A stretch of 64,000 bases of DNA from Linnemannia hyalina (GCA_019671135.1 JAHRHY010000020.1:310001-374000), one strand, 5' to 3'; counted from the stretch's first letter, positions 1 through 11,722 are shown. The notes: generated by a model not told the origin, from the sequence alone. Program-made: numbers and translations.

Positions 1-67
1 TGAGCGTGCGGTATAAAAAAAAAACAGGTAAGTGCGTGCTAAACCCATGTAAAGTCGTGCATATAAA
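1..67. repeat. Truncated repeat copy at window edge
   Basis: Positions about 6-66 match 758-813 in the same orientation (shared words include GCTAAACCCATGTAAA and GCATATAA). This is the start of the same repeat unit whose full copies form the neighbouring foldback. It is cut by the window edge, so the element continues upstream. Confidence 0.7.
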
Positions 68-1165
68 GTGCTCCACAAAAGTGTTCAACCAAAACACGAT
101 TTCGCCGTTTTTTTTGAAATGCTCATTCACCAATGTTCCGGCCGGCCTCCAGATTCCTGTCATTCATTCTCTTGATTCGTAACCCCATTCACCACTACTT
201 GCCTTTTTTTGCATGGACCCACATTGGATCATCGCCGGAATTGAAATGCCTAACTCCGCTTGAACAATTAAATGGATTACATGCATCACGATCTCCTTTT
301 TCAACTTGCGGGGTCTTCGTAGTTTCTTACTACCTCTACATTTTAATGAGTTACTTCCTCAATCTTATATGGTATTGTGTCCAGGTTTGGAGTTCCTACT
401 CATAGTCTTTTGTATGTGACTTATATGCATGATTTTACATGGGTTTAGCATGTATTTAGTTGTTTTTTTAATACCACAAGCTCAATGCACTTTCAACAGG
501 CAAACTGAGAGCTGGCCCATATATAAGACATGTTGTGAATCTAAAAGTCTTTAATGTAAGACACCAGCTACTCGCAATGAAGTGTAATATCGTGACAAGA
601 TTGGAAGTCATGCTAACTCCATGTAACAATACTTACTTTAGTGATATCCCATGTTAACGTTGCGGTAATCCCATACCTTTTCTATGCTGCTGATCCACAA
701 CACGTCCTATATATGGGCCAGCTCTCAGTTTGCCTGTTGAAAGTGCATTGAGCTTGTGGTATTAAAAAAACAACTAAATACATGCTAAACCCATGTAAAA
801 TCATGCATATAAGTCACATACAAAAGACTATGAGTAGGAACTCCAAACCTGGACACAATACCATATAAGATTGAGGAAGTAACTCATTAAAATGTAGAGG
901 TAGTAAGAAACTACGAAGACCCCGCAAGTTGAAAAAGGAGATCGTGATGCATGTAATCCATTTAATTGTTCAAGCGGAGTTAGGCATTTCAATTCCGGCG
1001 ATGATCCAATGTGGGTCCATGCAAAAAAAGGCAAGTAGTGGTGAATGGGGTTACGAATCAAGAGAATGAATGACAGGAATCTGGAGGCCGGCCGGAACAT
1101 TGGTGAATGAGCATTTCAAAAAAAACGGCGAAATCGTGTTTTGGTTGAACACTTTTGTGGAGCAC
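68..1165. repeat. Long inverted (foldback) repeat, arms of about 470 bp
   Basis: Left arm 68-537 and right arm 696-1165 are near-identical reverse complements: position x pairs with 1233-x throughout. Only rare mismatches were seen, for example two in the 25 nt at 513-537. The spacer is 538-695. Each arm can encode the same 90-residue open frame, but it lacks domain features and is probably chance. The outer ends read GGAGCACTTTA. The structure could fold into a hairpin of about 470 bp if transcribed. It may be a foldback or MITE-type element. No transposase is seen and no clear target-site duplication was found. Confidence 0.9.
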
Positions 1166-1169
1166 TTTA

Positions 1170-1531
1170 GGTCAAGTACAAAGATTTCGGGTAGGAACTC
1201 CAAACTTTGACGGAAGGTCGTACAGAATTGTGGAAGCAAGTCATTGAAGTTTGAAGGTAGAGAGAAACTAAAAATACCCCGCAAGCTAAAAAAAAAAGAA
1301 ATTGTGGTGCATGTAATCCAATTAATTGATCAACCAACATCGCGCATTCAATTCCAGCGATAATCCCATGTAGGTACATGCAAAAAAAGCCAAGTTATGA
1401 TGAATGAGGTTATGAATCAAGAGAATGAATGACTGGAATCTGGGAGCCGCTCGGAACGTTGGTGAATGAACATTTCAAAAAAAGTCGAAATCGCGTTTTG
1501 GTTGATCAATTGATTGGAGCACTTTATACCG
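1170..1531. repeat. Diverged tandem copy of the foldback arm
   Basis: This stretch follows the right arm directly and repeats 813-1165 in the same direction, with many substitutions and small indels. Shared blocks include GTAGGAACTCCAAAC, CCCCGCAAG, TGCATGTAATCCA, AATCAAGAGAATGAATGAC and GGAGCACTTTA. The divergence is far greater than between the two foldback arms, so the foldback arose or was homogenised later than this copy. Confidence 0.85.
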
Positions 1532-1550
1532 GATTGTCTCCAACTTTGGC

Positions 1551-3353
1551 TTGACTTCGACTTCAAAGGGGAATGCGCCGGAACCACTTGTCCGTCGATC
1601 ACTTCAGCGCTTTAATGGCTACCGTCTTGCTGATCTTCCTTTCCTTCGAGGTATCCCATTGCCTACTTGGTGCTACACTCTCCAGTTACAACTTGACAGT
1701 GTTGACACAACCAACGAGTTCGGATACACCGCCGGAGGAGTTCGTGCCGATCTCGCCTTCCTCACCGAACGTCCTTCGAACAAGATGCGTATTCCCTGCT
1801 TTGGAACACGTCAGGATGGGGCTTGGTATTTCTCTAACAGACGGTACGCCGGATCTCTTGCGATTAAGTTCTACAGCAGCCGTGTGGCAGTTAAGATTCA
1901 CCAGTCAAATGAAACTTCCAGTGATATTCGAGGTTGTTTCTTGCAGACAGATGGCACCACATCCAACTCATCTTTGGCAGCCACTCGACTGGACTTTGAG
2001 AATTCGGGTACTCCGCTCGAGCTCAGGGGTATCCTCCGCATCCATATTGAATTCCCTGATGTCAAGGATAGTATGCCAGCTACCCACACCAGGAGAGGCC
2101 CTGTAGCTCGTGTTGAAGATGTGGTGGTGTATATTAACCTTTCGGACATGGATGATTTTTTCTATGGGGCAACTCTGAGCACAAGGACGACATGGCTCAA
2201 CTGAAAAGATTGATCGAAACTGTCCAAGGAGTATTTCACATGGGTTCAAAAAAATGATGACACCTTCGCGCACGGAACTATTGATAGCATACTGAAGCAC
2301 TTCTTCCCGGAAAACACCCCGTTATACGAGCTGGACTGGGACAATCGCTATGCTTCGGGATCGAAAGCGCGCCGAGGTGACTTGCTCAAGCCAGATGCCA
2401 CCGTCCTGAAGTCTGGGATGGAGGTCGGCTATGTGGAGATCAAGACCCCTAAGGACTCACACTCTCAGTCGAAGTTTGTGGAAGACCTGTGGAGCCTGGC
2501 CTCGGAAGCCTGCGACCAGATCGACCTGCACCTGCGCAATCAGTGCCCCATCGTAGTCGTTCTTTGCATTCAAGTCTTTGGTAAAATGGATACCTACGTC
2601 AACTGCCCCTGAAAATTTCTTGTAAAAACTCCTTAAAAGTTTCATACCTTAGAATCCTTCAAAGAACCCTTGATGAGCCCTAAAACCCCAGAGGAAAAGT
2701 AGATGCTATTATTGCTACTCAGGGAGCGAAAGGGACAAAAAAGCACTTAAAAATGCATAAAATGCATTTGACGTGCGGTGTCCAGTCTGTCAACGGTTTG
2801 CGCAAGGGCATCATATCCGTCATTACCCAGCAGCTTTCAACCCCTCATCTTTCTTTCTTTACAAAGTTTCCAGATTAAATAACAACAACTGTTCATAACA
2901 ACGATACTTTTTCGGTAAATGCATGTAAAAGATTAGAAGTTAGTACACACGGTTGTGGTGAAGGAACGTAGGAAGGTATTGCGCCCCAGGAAGGTATTCG
3001 GATGTTGAGATTCAAAATGAGGTGTTGTACAAATGAGGTATGCCCATTGACGATGCATAGGAACTTTTTTGAGGCGCATGGAAATGTTTGAGAAAGTACG
3101 ACGTCTTTCTCTGACTCATATTTCTTGCTTCTCAACAGATGTGAACAACATGGCCGAGTTCTACGAGAAGATCAATAATGTATGCAAAAAGAACACGCTA
3201 TTTCAGTTTCGTTAGTGCTGCTATGTCGGAAGAAGGGTTGCCAAAAATCGCCAAGGTGCCAAGCGGGGGCATGAGGGGGCACAACCCTACCTGTATCAAA
3301 TCGAACGCGAGGAACGCTTGTCAAGCACTCTCGCAGATCTCACCATGGAATAG
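1551..3353 (+). pseudogene. Decayed multicopy gene, possibly PD-(D/E)XK nuclease-like
   Basis: Coding-quality sequence runs in pieces. Frame 1 (about 1551-2190) ends in VEDVVVYINLSDMDDFFYG. A second frame near 2190-2250 gives MAQLKRLIETVQGVFHMG. A third frame (about 2251-2612) carries GDLLKPDATVLKSGMEVGYV, then EIKTPKD and a basic helix-rich stretch, ending at a stop after VQVFGKMD. A further piece at about 3138-3178 (MAEFYEKINN) and a plausible C-terminus at about 3216-3353, ending EREERLSSTLADLTME, follow intron-like sequence. At least two frame changes and one premature stop break the gene. PD followed by E-x-K resembles the PD-(D/E)XK nuclease core; that is inference. It sits beside the foldback repeat, suggesting a mobile or repeat-rich origin. 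Confidence 0.6.
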
Positions 3354-3984
3354 AATGATGGCTTCACACTGTCAATTACGTACATGTCCTTTATTCCTTC
3401 GATTGTTTCTGGTTGTTTCAACACTCAGATTTTTTGAAATTTCCAATCCACAACTCATACTAGTCCTCTTGTCCTACCCCCTTTCTCACATAATGCAATG
3501 TACTCGAACACATGAACAATCAATAAAAAAAACCCTCCAAAGACCCGTACCTAGTACCTGGAACCCTTTCAAAGATGGTCTCTTTTTTGTATGCTTTTTG
3601 GGTCAGGAGAGAAAGGGAAGGAGCACGAATGGCTGAAATGCCGCTTTGTTGTTGTTATTGTTGCTTCGTCATGGTGCTTTTCGTTTGTTTTTCTGTATGC
3701 AGACATTGCACACAAGGGTTTCCCTTAATTGGACCTGGCAAGGAAAATCATGAGGCGCAATGCATCAGAGCAGCAATGTATCAAAGCAAAAAAGAAAGGG
3801 CCATGGTTTATGAGCCCGCGCCATCTCACTCGCGCCTTTCTTTTTTTCTCAGACACATTTTCATCTTCACTTTTGCTTTCACACTTCGTTCTTCTTTTCT
3901 CCCATCCCTTCCCTACCCTCTCCTAACCAAAAACAAACCCCCATTTCTGGACCGCACTCAAATCGATCCTCACATTCCCAAAAA
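3354..3984. other. 5' flank of the first Sel1 gene
   Basis: No gene is evident. The last 200 nt are CT-rich and lack start codons in the gene frame, as expected for a fungal promoter and leader on the + strand. Confidence 0.5.
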
Positions 3985-5582
3985 ATGGCACCCCAGGAAC
4001 CGGTCCAAGGATTCCGCTCAGTCCACAAGAGCCAACCACCTGCAAGTACCACCGCAGTAAACCCATCAAAAGTCCTCTACATCGATCGACATGATGATCC
4101 CGATTCCCAGAAGTCGTTTGTATTCTGGGAGGATATCCAGCAAGGGTTTGAGGATGCGTTATATATCCGCCACAAGGCCAAGATGGTCTCGTTCCTGAGA
4201 GGAAAGGACTGTAGGATGTAAGTTACATTTTTTTTTGTTTTGCGTTGTTGGAAAAGGTATCAAGACGGAGCGTGGGACTAAGTGCGGTACCTTTTTTTTC
4301 TTCACATGAATATAGCCTAGAGCCGCGGAGGATTGCAGCAGTGCCGAGTGTTGTCCTGGATTTCATTGTGGGCGGCAAGGTCGCATCCTCCGAGGCTGCG
4401 ACACCTCAGCCTATGTCAAAGTCAGCGTACGACGAGAAGGAGGAGGAAAAGAAAGCGAGTAAAGAGAGCCAGGACACCACACCCATGACCAGTACCACAC
4501 CAAGCATTGCATCCAAAATCGCAGAAAGCGCTTCACCTGGCGATGAATCGACGATGGAAGAGAAATCTATCAAAGCTGACAACAACGCCATTGATGCCCA
4601 TATCTTGAAGCAGATGATGATGAGAGCTCTAAAGGGTGACGTCGAGGCAATGTTTGATGTGGGAACTCGATGGAAGAATGGTGTTGGAGTTGAACCAGAC
4701 CTTCGTAGAGCGATGGAGTGGTACCATAGGGCAGCCGTGAAGGGGCACGCGTTGGCTCAGTACACCATCGGACTCAACTATTCTAAAGGACACAACTTCT
4801 ACACAATTTTCGATCGCATCTTCTACAATGAACAGCACGTCGACAACAATTACAATACTTTCGATCAAGGCACGGAGAGAGGCTTTGGGAAGAAGAAGGA
4901 GGGGAAGAGAGAAGGTGGTGGAGTGGTCGACGACGCTATTGCCCTGGAATGGTTCCTCAAAGCTGCCAATCAGGGGATGGCAGAAGCACAGTTCAAGGCA
5001 GCGGCGCTCATTTTCCACAAGGATAATCTCGGCAATATCAACAACACATCGCCCAACACCATCCAGCTCTCTTATCTTCTCATGTTGGCTGCCGACCAGG
5101 GCCATGCGGTTGCGCAGGCTTGCGTGGGGAGGTATTGTGAAATCGAGTACCCGAAGCATGACCAGGGGCGAGCATTCGATTGGTATATCAAGGCAGCCAA
5201 GCAGGGACACAAGGTGGCCCAGTACAAGATCGGGGTTTTCTACGAGACAGGACACAATGCCAAGCTGGACGAATCTGAGGCTGTGAGATGGTACCGCAAG
5301 TCTGCCGAACAAGGATATAAAGAGGCGCAGTACAAAATCGGGGTCTTCTACCAGACGGGATATGGCGTCGGAGTGAACGAATCCAAGGCTGTGGAGTGGT
5401 ACCGCAAGTCCGCCGAGCAAGGGTTCAAGAAGGCTCAGAACAGTCTCGCCAAGTGCTATGATGACGGTCGGGGTGTTTTGAGAGATATCACAAAGGCGAA
5501 GGTGTGGTACCGCAAGGCGGCGGACCAAAAGAGCGAAGAGGCCAAGAGTCGCTTGCAAGAATTGATGGCGTTGGAGCCTTGA
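3985..5582 (+). CDS. Sel1-like repeat protein with Mortierella-type N-terminal domain (two exons)
   Basis: Exons 3985-4217 and 4316-5582 (phase 2 intron, GTAAGT...TATAG) give 499 residues. Residues 1-100 hold an N-terminal domain (VQGFRSVHKS, FVFWEDIQQGFEDALY, then LEPRRIAAVPS) shared with four other loci in this window. I know of no assigned function for it. After a Ser/Glu/Lys-rich linker, residues about 183-490 form seven Sel1-like repeats with the A-x-WY-x-KAA-x-QG-x-x-x-AQ pattern (for example AVRWYRKSAEQGYKEAQYKI), plus a Gly/Glu-rich insert after repeat 1. Sel1-like repeats build alpha-solenoid scaffolds for protein interaction and no catalytic motif is present. The start is chosen by alignment with the paralogues. 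It is the most diverged of the intact copies. Confidence 0.88.
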
Positions 5583-6023
5583 TGTCCGGTTTGGAGAGGA
5601 GGCTGTCAAGAGCGCAATTGGTTTGATGAACGAATACAATATGGAGACCGGGTAAAAATTAAATCAGGGGCGTGGGCAATATTGTCTGTAACTTGTGTTG
5701 CTTTTTCGTTGCAAGAAAAGCAAGCGAGTCATGCGCGCAATAGTGTTTGTACGCCCATCTATTTTTTCACAGCTCCCTTTCGAGCCACCCATTTGTTCGT
5801 TTATTTCTTTGTTTGTGCGCGATCTCCCGTTCTTTCTCCTTCTCTTTTTTATTTCTCGCTCTCATTCTTTTCTTCCCTCCTCCTCGCTATTCTCAATCCC
5901 CCCTCTCAATCCCCCTCTTCAACAATAACGACGAGCTGCACTGCATTTTTATATCTTACTTCCACACACACACACACGTCAGCCATCCACCTATACACAC
6001 AACAACACAAGACAAAGAAAAAA
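5583..6023. promoter_or_regulatory. Intergenic promoter between Sel1 genes
   Basis: This holds the end of gene 1, then a CT-rich leader and a CA-repeat just before the next start codon. No other gene is visible. Confidence 0.4.
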
Positions 6024-8032
6024 ATGGCACAAAAAGACTCAACCCAAGAACACGTCCAGGGATTTCGTTCAGTCCAAAAGAGCGAACCACATTCTACCAC
6101 TTCAGTTCCCCTCGACTCTCCCAATATCACCCATATCGACTGCTACACCGACCCGGACACCAACAAGGACTTTATCCTCTGGGAAGATATCCAGCAGGCC
6201 TTTGACGAGGCCCTCTTTGCCAGGAACAAGACCAGGATGCTACCCTTTGTGAGAGGAAAGGACCACAGAATGTAAGTGTGTTTGAAATGCGGTCTGGATT
6301 CCGATTATTTTTTGTTCCGACAGGATGGCCAAATGATCATTTTGATATGCATGTCATGCAAAAAGTGAGATAGGGGGGAGGGAAAAAAAATTGCTTTTGT
6401 TTATATGTGGTAGTTTGTGTGGTAAGAAAAATTGGTTACCCATTGACAAAATATCTTTTTGTTCTTTTTTTTTTTTTTGCATGAACACCCATTAGTCTTG
6501 AGCCTCGCAGGATTGCAGCCGCGTCGGACGTCGTCTTGGATGTTGTTGTGGCTGATAAACCGATTGCTGCTACCGATACTGAAATTGCAGATACGATCGC
6601 CACTCTCCAGCGCGCCGTTCAGGAACTTTCTCTCAAAATGACACGTCAGACCCCCATCGAAAGCGTCACACATAACCTGCTCTGTGTCGACGAGCCAGAA
6701 GTCAAACAGGACAATAACCATATCGACAGTCAAGAAAACACTTCCCCGCTTCGAGGACCCCCAGCCTTTGAGTTTCATTCACAAGACAACAACAATGGCA
6801 ACACCATCGATACTCAGCATTCAGAGGCGACCAGCAACGCCACAAAGCGATTAGATGACACTCAGGGCAAAACCGCTGCTAAGGATATGGACCTCATGCA
6901 GATAATGATCCATGCTAACCAAGGCGATGTCCATGCCCAGGTCGCTCTCGGGGATCGATACAAGGATGGCCGAGAGGTGCACCAGGACCACCACGCCGCC
7001 TTGGACTGGTACCTTAAGGCCGCTGAACGACATCACCCTCGGGCTCAGTACAATATTGGTCTTCTGTACGAGAAAGAACACGACGAGGAAGGAGACTACA
7101 GGGAAGAAAACTACAGGGAAGAAGATGACGGGGAAGGAGACGACGCGGTCCTACAGGACGGTACCAACGCCTTCGAGTGGTTCCTCAAAGCTGCTCTCCA
7201 AGGCTATGCCGATGCCCAAGCAAAAGTATCCCAGGCGTACACCAACGGTGCCGGCATCTCAAAAGACAACATCAAGGCGATGGAGTGGTCGGTCAAGGCA
7301 GCCGAGAATGGACACGCAGGGATGCAGTACAACATGGGGGCTGCATACGAAAAGGGCCAGGGTGTTCCTCAATCTGACTCCAGATCCTTTGAGTGGTACC
7401 TCAAGTCTGCCGACCAAGGGTTCACCAAGGCCCAGGAGCGAGTTGCTGCTGCGCTCGAGGCTGGTCGGGGCGTCTCGCGGGACGGCCTCATGGCCGTCAA
7501 GTGGTACACCAAAGCCGCCGATCAAGGTCTTTCAGTGGCTCAATTCGCACTAGGTCGCGTTCACAAACTAGGCCTCTGTGGTCTCCCTAAAGACCGGTTC
7601 GAGGCTGTGGACTGGTTCATCAAGGCTGCGGTCCAGGGACACACCGAGGCTCAGTCCATGCTAAGGGAGATTTATAACTACGGCACGTCCTATCGCGGTC
7701 CTGACTGTACCATTGACTTGGAAATCCAATCCAAAATCAAGGGCTGGTTTATGAATGCTGCTGACCTAGGCGTGGCGCATGCTCAGGTCTGTATGGCAGA
7801 CATGTACTTAAATGGGCGCGGTGTTGATAAAAACGACTTCATGGGCTTTAATTGGTATCTCAAGGCTGCTGAGCAAGGAGACGAGGGTGCTCAAGTAACT
7901 GTAGCCTGCATGTACTTTATCGGACAAGGTGTCTCCATGAGCCGCGAAAAATATATTTGGTGGTACCATAGACTCGCCTTGGGAGGCAATATTTCTGCTA
8001 TACACCACCTTGAAGACATGAATAAGATATAA
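6024..8032 (+). CDS. Sel1-like repeat protein, second copy (two exons)
   Basis: Exons 6024-6271 and 6496-8032 (phase 2 intron, GTAAGT...CATTAG) encode 594 residues. The first exon carries the shared N-terminal domain (THIDCYTDPDTNKDFILWED) and the second begins with LEPRRIAA. A Ser/Thr/Asn-rich linker leads to about nine Sel1-like repeats from residue about 225 to the end. The loop after repeat 2 holds an acidic insert of GDYREE/NYREED units (7083-7143), expanded in the paralogue at 39241-41232. The intron is nearly identical to that paralogue's, so the duplication is recent. Repeats 3-6 are almost the same protein in three genes here. No enzyme motif; probably a scaffold or adaptor. Confidence 0.9.
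7083..7143 (+). repeat. In-frame acidic minisatellite in Sel1 loop
   Basis: Imperfect repeats of about 15 nt encode Glu/Asp/Tyr/Gly/Arg. The paralogue at 40143-40230 has more units and the copy at 36916-38816 has none, so the tract changes length within reading frame. Confidence 0.75.
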
Positions 8033-8077
8033 CAAAAATATCAGGACCAGAAAGGCTTTTCTTTGTCACGTTGCACA

Positions 8078-8365
8078 TACTGGACGAACCAATGTCAAGA
8101 GTCACCCACGAAAAAACTTGCTGTGCCCCCTCGTATTTCTGTCGAAGGAAGAACGACCCTCGCCCACGTTTTTGGACTTTACTCGCATCGTCTTCTCTCT
8201 CACATTCACACTTCCATGTCTATTCTTCGAGGCCACCTACATCCCCACCATCACCTTATCCCTCAGCAATCCTCATCACACACCCAGAGCAAGGAAACAA
8301 GCTGAACAAGAAGCCACCACAGGACGCAGTTCAAGGGCACGTCCAGGCTCCCTTTCCTTTGTCCT
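8078..8365 (+). pseudogene. Severed promoter and 5' end of a third Sel1 gene
   Basis: The sequence matches the reverse complement of about 38785-39090, the promoter and first codons of the Sel1 gene at 36916-38816. Shared blocks include CTCGTATTTCTGTCGA, GACTTTACTCGCATCGTC and CAGGACGCAGT followed by GGGCACGTCCA. The start codon is lost (the paralogue reads ACCATGCCACCTCAGG, here AGCCACCACAGG). Homology ends after about 17 codons. Gene order here (intact gene, then this 5' end) matches the intact gene pair at 41.2-36.9 kb in inverted orientation, so this is the broken end of a duplicated block. Confidence 0.8.
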
Positions 8366-9012
8366 AGCGCCATTAAACAATCCCATCACCTCTTACCCCA
8401 TGGTCTACCACTCTGTCTAAACGCCGCCAATTCTTTCGTTTTGTGTGTTAAACAAGGAGCAAAAAAACCCCTCCCTTGGCGCCATTCATTCACAAATGCA
8501 CCCACTTCTTGCTCTTTTTCTTTTTTTTGCCTTCCCTACCTACCTTTTGCCTCTCACTCTTTTTCCCTGACTTTTCTCCCTCACTCTCTCTCTCTCTCCT
8601 TGCCCTATTCCCTCACCACCTTTCTTGAATGATGTGTTATGAGACTGGCTTGTATATTTCTTTCAAAGGGACAAAAATGAACAAGACAACAGACATTTTT
8701 CCTTGTCAGGGAAATGCTGGATTCCTTCCTTACCCCGGCTTGAACCCAACTAACGCCAGTTCGGTACCACCGAGAGGGAGAGAGCTAAACCTTTGCTTAT
8801 TGCCCTTTTCTTCGTTTCATTACGCCCATTCTGGAGCCGCTTAAAAAAGTAAACTACCATTCTAAAACGCGACAAAACAAACGCTCGAGATCGCCCCTCT
8901 TCTTCCCCGTTCCTCATAAAAGCCTCCTACCCACCAAGTCATACCGCACAAGTAAATCAAGTATTCTGCACAACGTTGGCATCGTCACCACATCAAACAA
9001 AACTTCGCCCAC
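8366..9012. other. Intergenic, CT-rich
   Basis: CT microsatellite near 8585-8600 and general pyrimidine richness. A CATAAAAG element near 8917 may be the TATA box of the short frame starting at 9013. No other gene seen. Confidence 0.4.
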
Positions 9013-9402
9013 ATGCGACGGTCTCCAGAACCCCCCCCCCCTCCCCCCCGCCCACCTCAGGAACCCTCATTGGCCAACAAAATGACTTGCTACTGTGGAC
9101 AGGTTCCTAGCGTCCGCAACAGACAGGGGTGTGCAGAGGGGCATAGATCCAAGGATATGTGGGTCCTACTTGTGATCCGACAACGGTTGCAAATTCTGCT
9201 TGCAGACATATGCAAATTTGAGGAGTGCACTGTATGTGAGGGGGGTCTTCCTACTCCCTGTTTGTTCCTCCCTTCGACTGTTGCCCTCCCCACCCCCACC
9301 CCCGGTGGGAAACTCTACTACTGCAGGCAATGTAACCGCTCCTGCTGGGACTGGTGGTCGCTCCCTCTAGAGTTTACACCATCAACGACATTTCCCATTT
9401 AG
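9013..9402 (+). CDS. Hypothetical small Cys-rich protein
   Basis: Unspliced open frame of 129 residues. A proline run (PEPPPPPPRPP) is followed by Cys pairs: CYCG, ECTVC, CRQCNRSC. The paired spacing hints at zinc binding but fits no family I can name. A TATA-like element lies about 95 nt upstream. A start at 9082 (MTCYCGQV) would remove the Pro tract. An intron ending at the TTGCAG near 9206 is possible. There is no signal peptide. It could be a chance frame or a gene remnant. Confidence 0.35.
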   Translation: MRRSPEPPPPPPRPPQEPSLANKMTCYCGQVPSVRNRQGCAEGHRSKDMWVLLVIRQRLQILLADICKFEECTVCEGGLPTPCLFLPSTVALPTPTPGGKLYYCRQCNRSCWDWWSLPLEFTPSTTFPI

Positions 9403-9861
9403 TAGCCAGTCCCCGGAAATACCACCTGCTCCGTCTCTTCGAGGCACTTCCAAGGTTCGCACAAACCACCAAATTTTGTATTAGCTTTTCTCAATTCCAC
9501 AAAATCAAAGAAAAAAAAGACAATTTTTTTTTTTTTTTTTTTTATACATTCATGTAAAGTACACAAAGAAAAAAAAGGAGAACTGCTGCACACTACGATA
9601 TGAGGTTTCTACAAAAAGAAATACAGTAATAGTAAAACGAGGAAAGAAAAGTACGTATAGAAGAAAAGAGAAAGGAAAAAAAAAAAAACAAGGGGGATAA
9701 TGTATAGGGAAAGAATAACAAAAGAAAAAATCCTCGTAAAAAAAAATATTGTAACAAACGATCCTTCAAAAAAAAAATGAGGATTGCTTAATGAAATGGA
9801 ACAAGACACTCCAGAAATTAAAAAAAAGAGGCCGATAAAAATATAACAAATGGGGTGTGTT
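9403..9861. other. 3' flanks with T20 and A-rich tracts
   Basis: Contains a run of 20 T at 9524-9543 and several A-rich runs. On the minus strand this is T-rich 3' flank of the Pumilio gene. No gene seen. Confidence 0.4.
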
Positions 9862-11656
9862 TTACATGTATCCGTAGGGGTTGTAATCGTTCATGCCGAT
9901 CATCCCAACGTTTCCAAAGTGGTTGTTCATACCGGGAAAGCCAAAGCCCATCATGTTGCCGTTCATGTTGGCGTTCATGTTGCCGTTGACGTTCATCCCG
10001 TTCATGCCTCCATTCATGCCTCCGTTCATCGCGCCGTTCATCGCGCCGTTCATCGCGCCATTCATAGCGCCATTCATGCCTCCCATATTGGCCATTGGCA
10101 TACCTCCGTTCATACCTCCGTTCATACCGCCGTTCAAACCTCCCATGCCGCCGTTCATGCCCATGTTGTTCATGCCCATGTTGTGTCCGTGGTTGGGCAT
10201 GCCGTTCATGCCATTCATTCCAGCCATACCCATAGCGCTGTTCATACCTCCCATACCATTCATCACCGCCATGTTGTTGTTCATGTTGCCCATGCCGCCG
10301 TTCAAGCCCATACCACCGCCCATACCGAGGTGCGCCATCGAGTTGTTGACACCCGACATCTGGTCACGGTGGAGCTTGCCCTGGATACGCTTGCCGTAGG
10401 GTGTGTTGCGGATCGCAGGCAACAAGGGGCGAATGCACTCGACCAATAACGTGCGCTGAATCGGGTCCGCAAAGTCGAGCGAGGTCTGAACCACATAGTT
10501 GGCGTACGAGTCCCGCAACAACTTGTCCAAGCGCGTCTTGTTGATCATCTCCTCAATCAAAAACTTGCGCGTATCGGGCTCAGCCACGCGAATGCACTAT
10601 TGGTCAAAATGAATATAATGTTAGAACGCGCCCGTTTGATGAATGCTTAAAATTTGGCCGTATGAACAAAAACAAGAAATATTTACCTTCTCCATGACGT
10701 TGGAACTGAACTTTTGGACGGAAAGGGCACAGACGTTGCCGATGAAGCGGCGGATGAGAGCATCGGTGAAGCGATTGTCGGCTAGATCCAAGACATACTG
10801 GACAACATAGTTGCCATAGGGATCCTGAACAAGGGTCAACGCGTTGTAGGTAATCTCGCGCACCAACTGAATCTTTTGGGAGACCGAGGCGTGGTCAATG
10901 CACCTCTGCAAGACACAGCATCCATGGCGGTGAGTAGCAACCTCAACACAGTGAGCACTAATAGCGTTGTAGATGAACTGGTTATCCTCCGAAGCAAAGC
11001 GGTTCAGGCACTTTTGGATAACATGGTTGCCGTTGAGGTCCTTGATCAACGTGACGACGCTGGGGTTCAGCGCAACAACGACAATGGCAATCTGCTGAGG
11101 GGTCGACAGGAACTCAATCATCTTTTGGACAGCACGGGTGCCGTGCATGTTCAAGGAAATGTTGACCAACTCGGGTGCAACATTCTCAACAATGATGGTG
11201 CGCTGCTCGTCACCGCAAAACTCCAGCAACTTTTGGCACAGATAGTTGCCAAACGGATCTACATGGTGCACGATCAATGAAAGTGATGAATTAGATTAGA
11301 TTTGCACGTTATGAAATGACAGAAATAAGTTAATCATCTGGATGAACTGAATACTTACCGGTCATAAGCTCGATAAAGTGGCCAAAGACTTCGCCAAAGA
11401 TAACGGAGAGATACTTGTCATTCTGTTCCTCCAATTTCTTCTGAAGGTAGCGGCATCCATGCTGGTCCTTGCAAAGCGAGTAGATCTGTCCGACAAAGCC
11501 CTCCAGAGCAGCGCCGGCAAATCGGTTAGCCTCAACATCTACAACGGGTCGCTTCTGGTTGGCCTTGTTGGCCAGAGCAATGCTGTTGGAGGTCTGCTGC
11601 TGTTGTTGCTGAGTCTGCTGTTGCTGTTGCTGCTGTTGCTGCTGTTGCTGCTGTTG

Positions 11657-11722
<66 letters not shown>

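Noticed and set aside
133..1100. Two copies of a 90-residue open frame in the foldback arms
   Set aside because: They are the same DNA read from each arm. Composition is hydrophobic and patternless, and the diverged copy at 1170-1531 does not keep the frame.
4629..5639. 336-residue frame on - opposite the first Sel1 gene
   Set aside because: Antisense shadow; the + strand reading has clear Sel1 repeats and a spliced first exon shared with paralogues.
9850..10449. Val/His/Ala-rich frame on + opposite the Pumilio tail
   Set aside because: Antisense shadow of the Met-Asn-Gly minisatellite.
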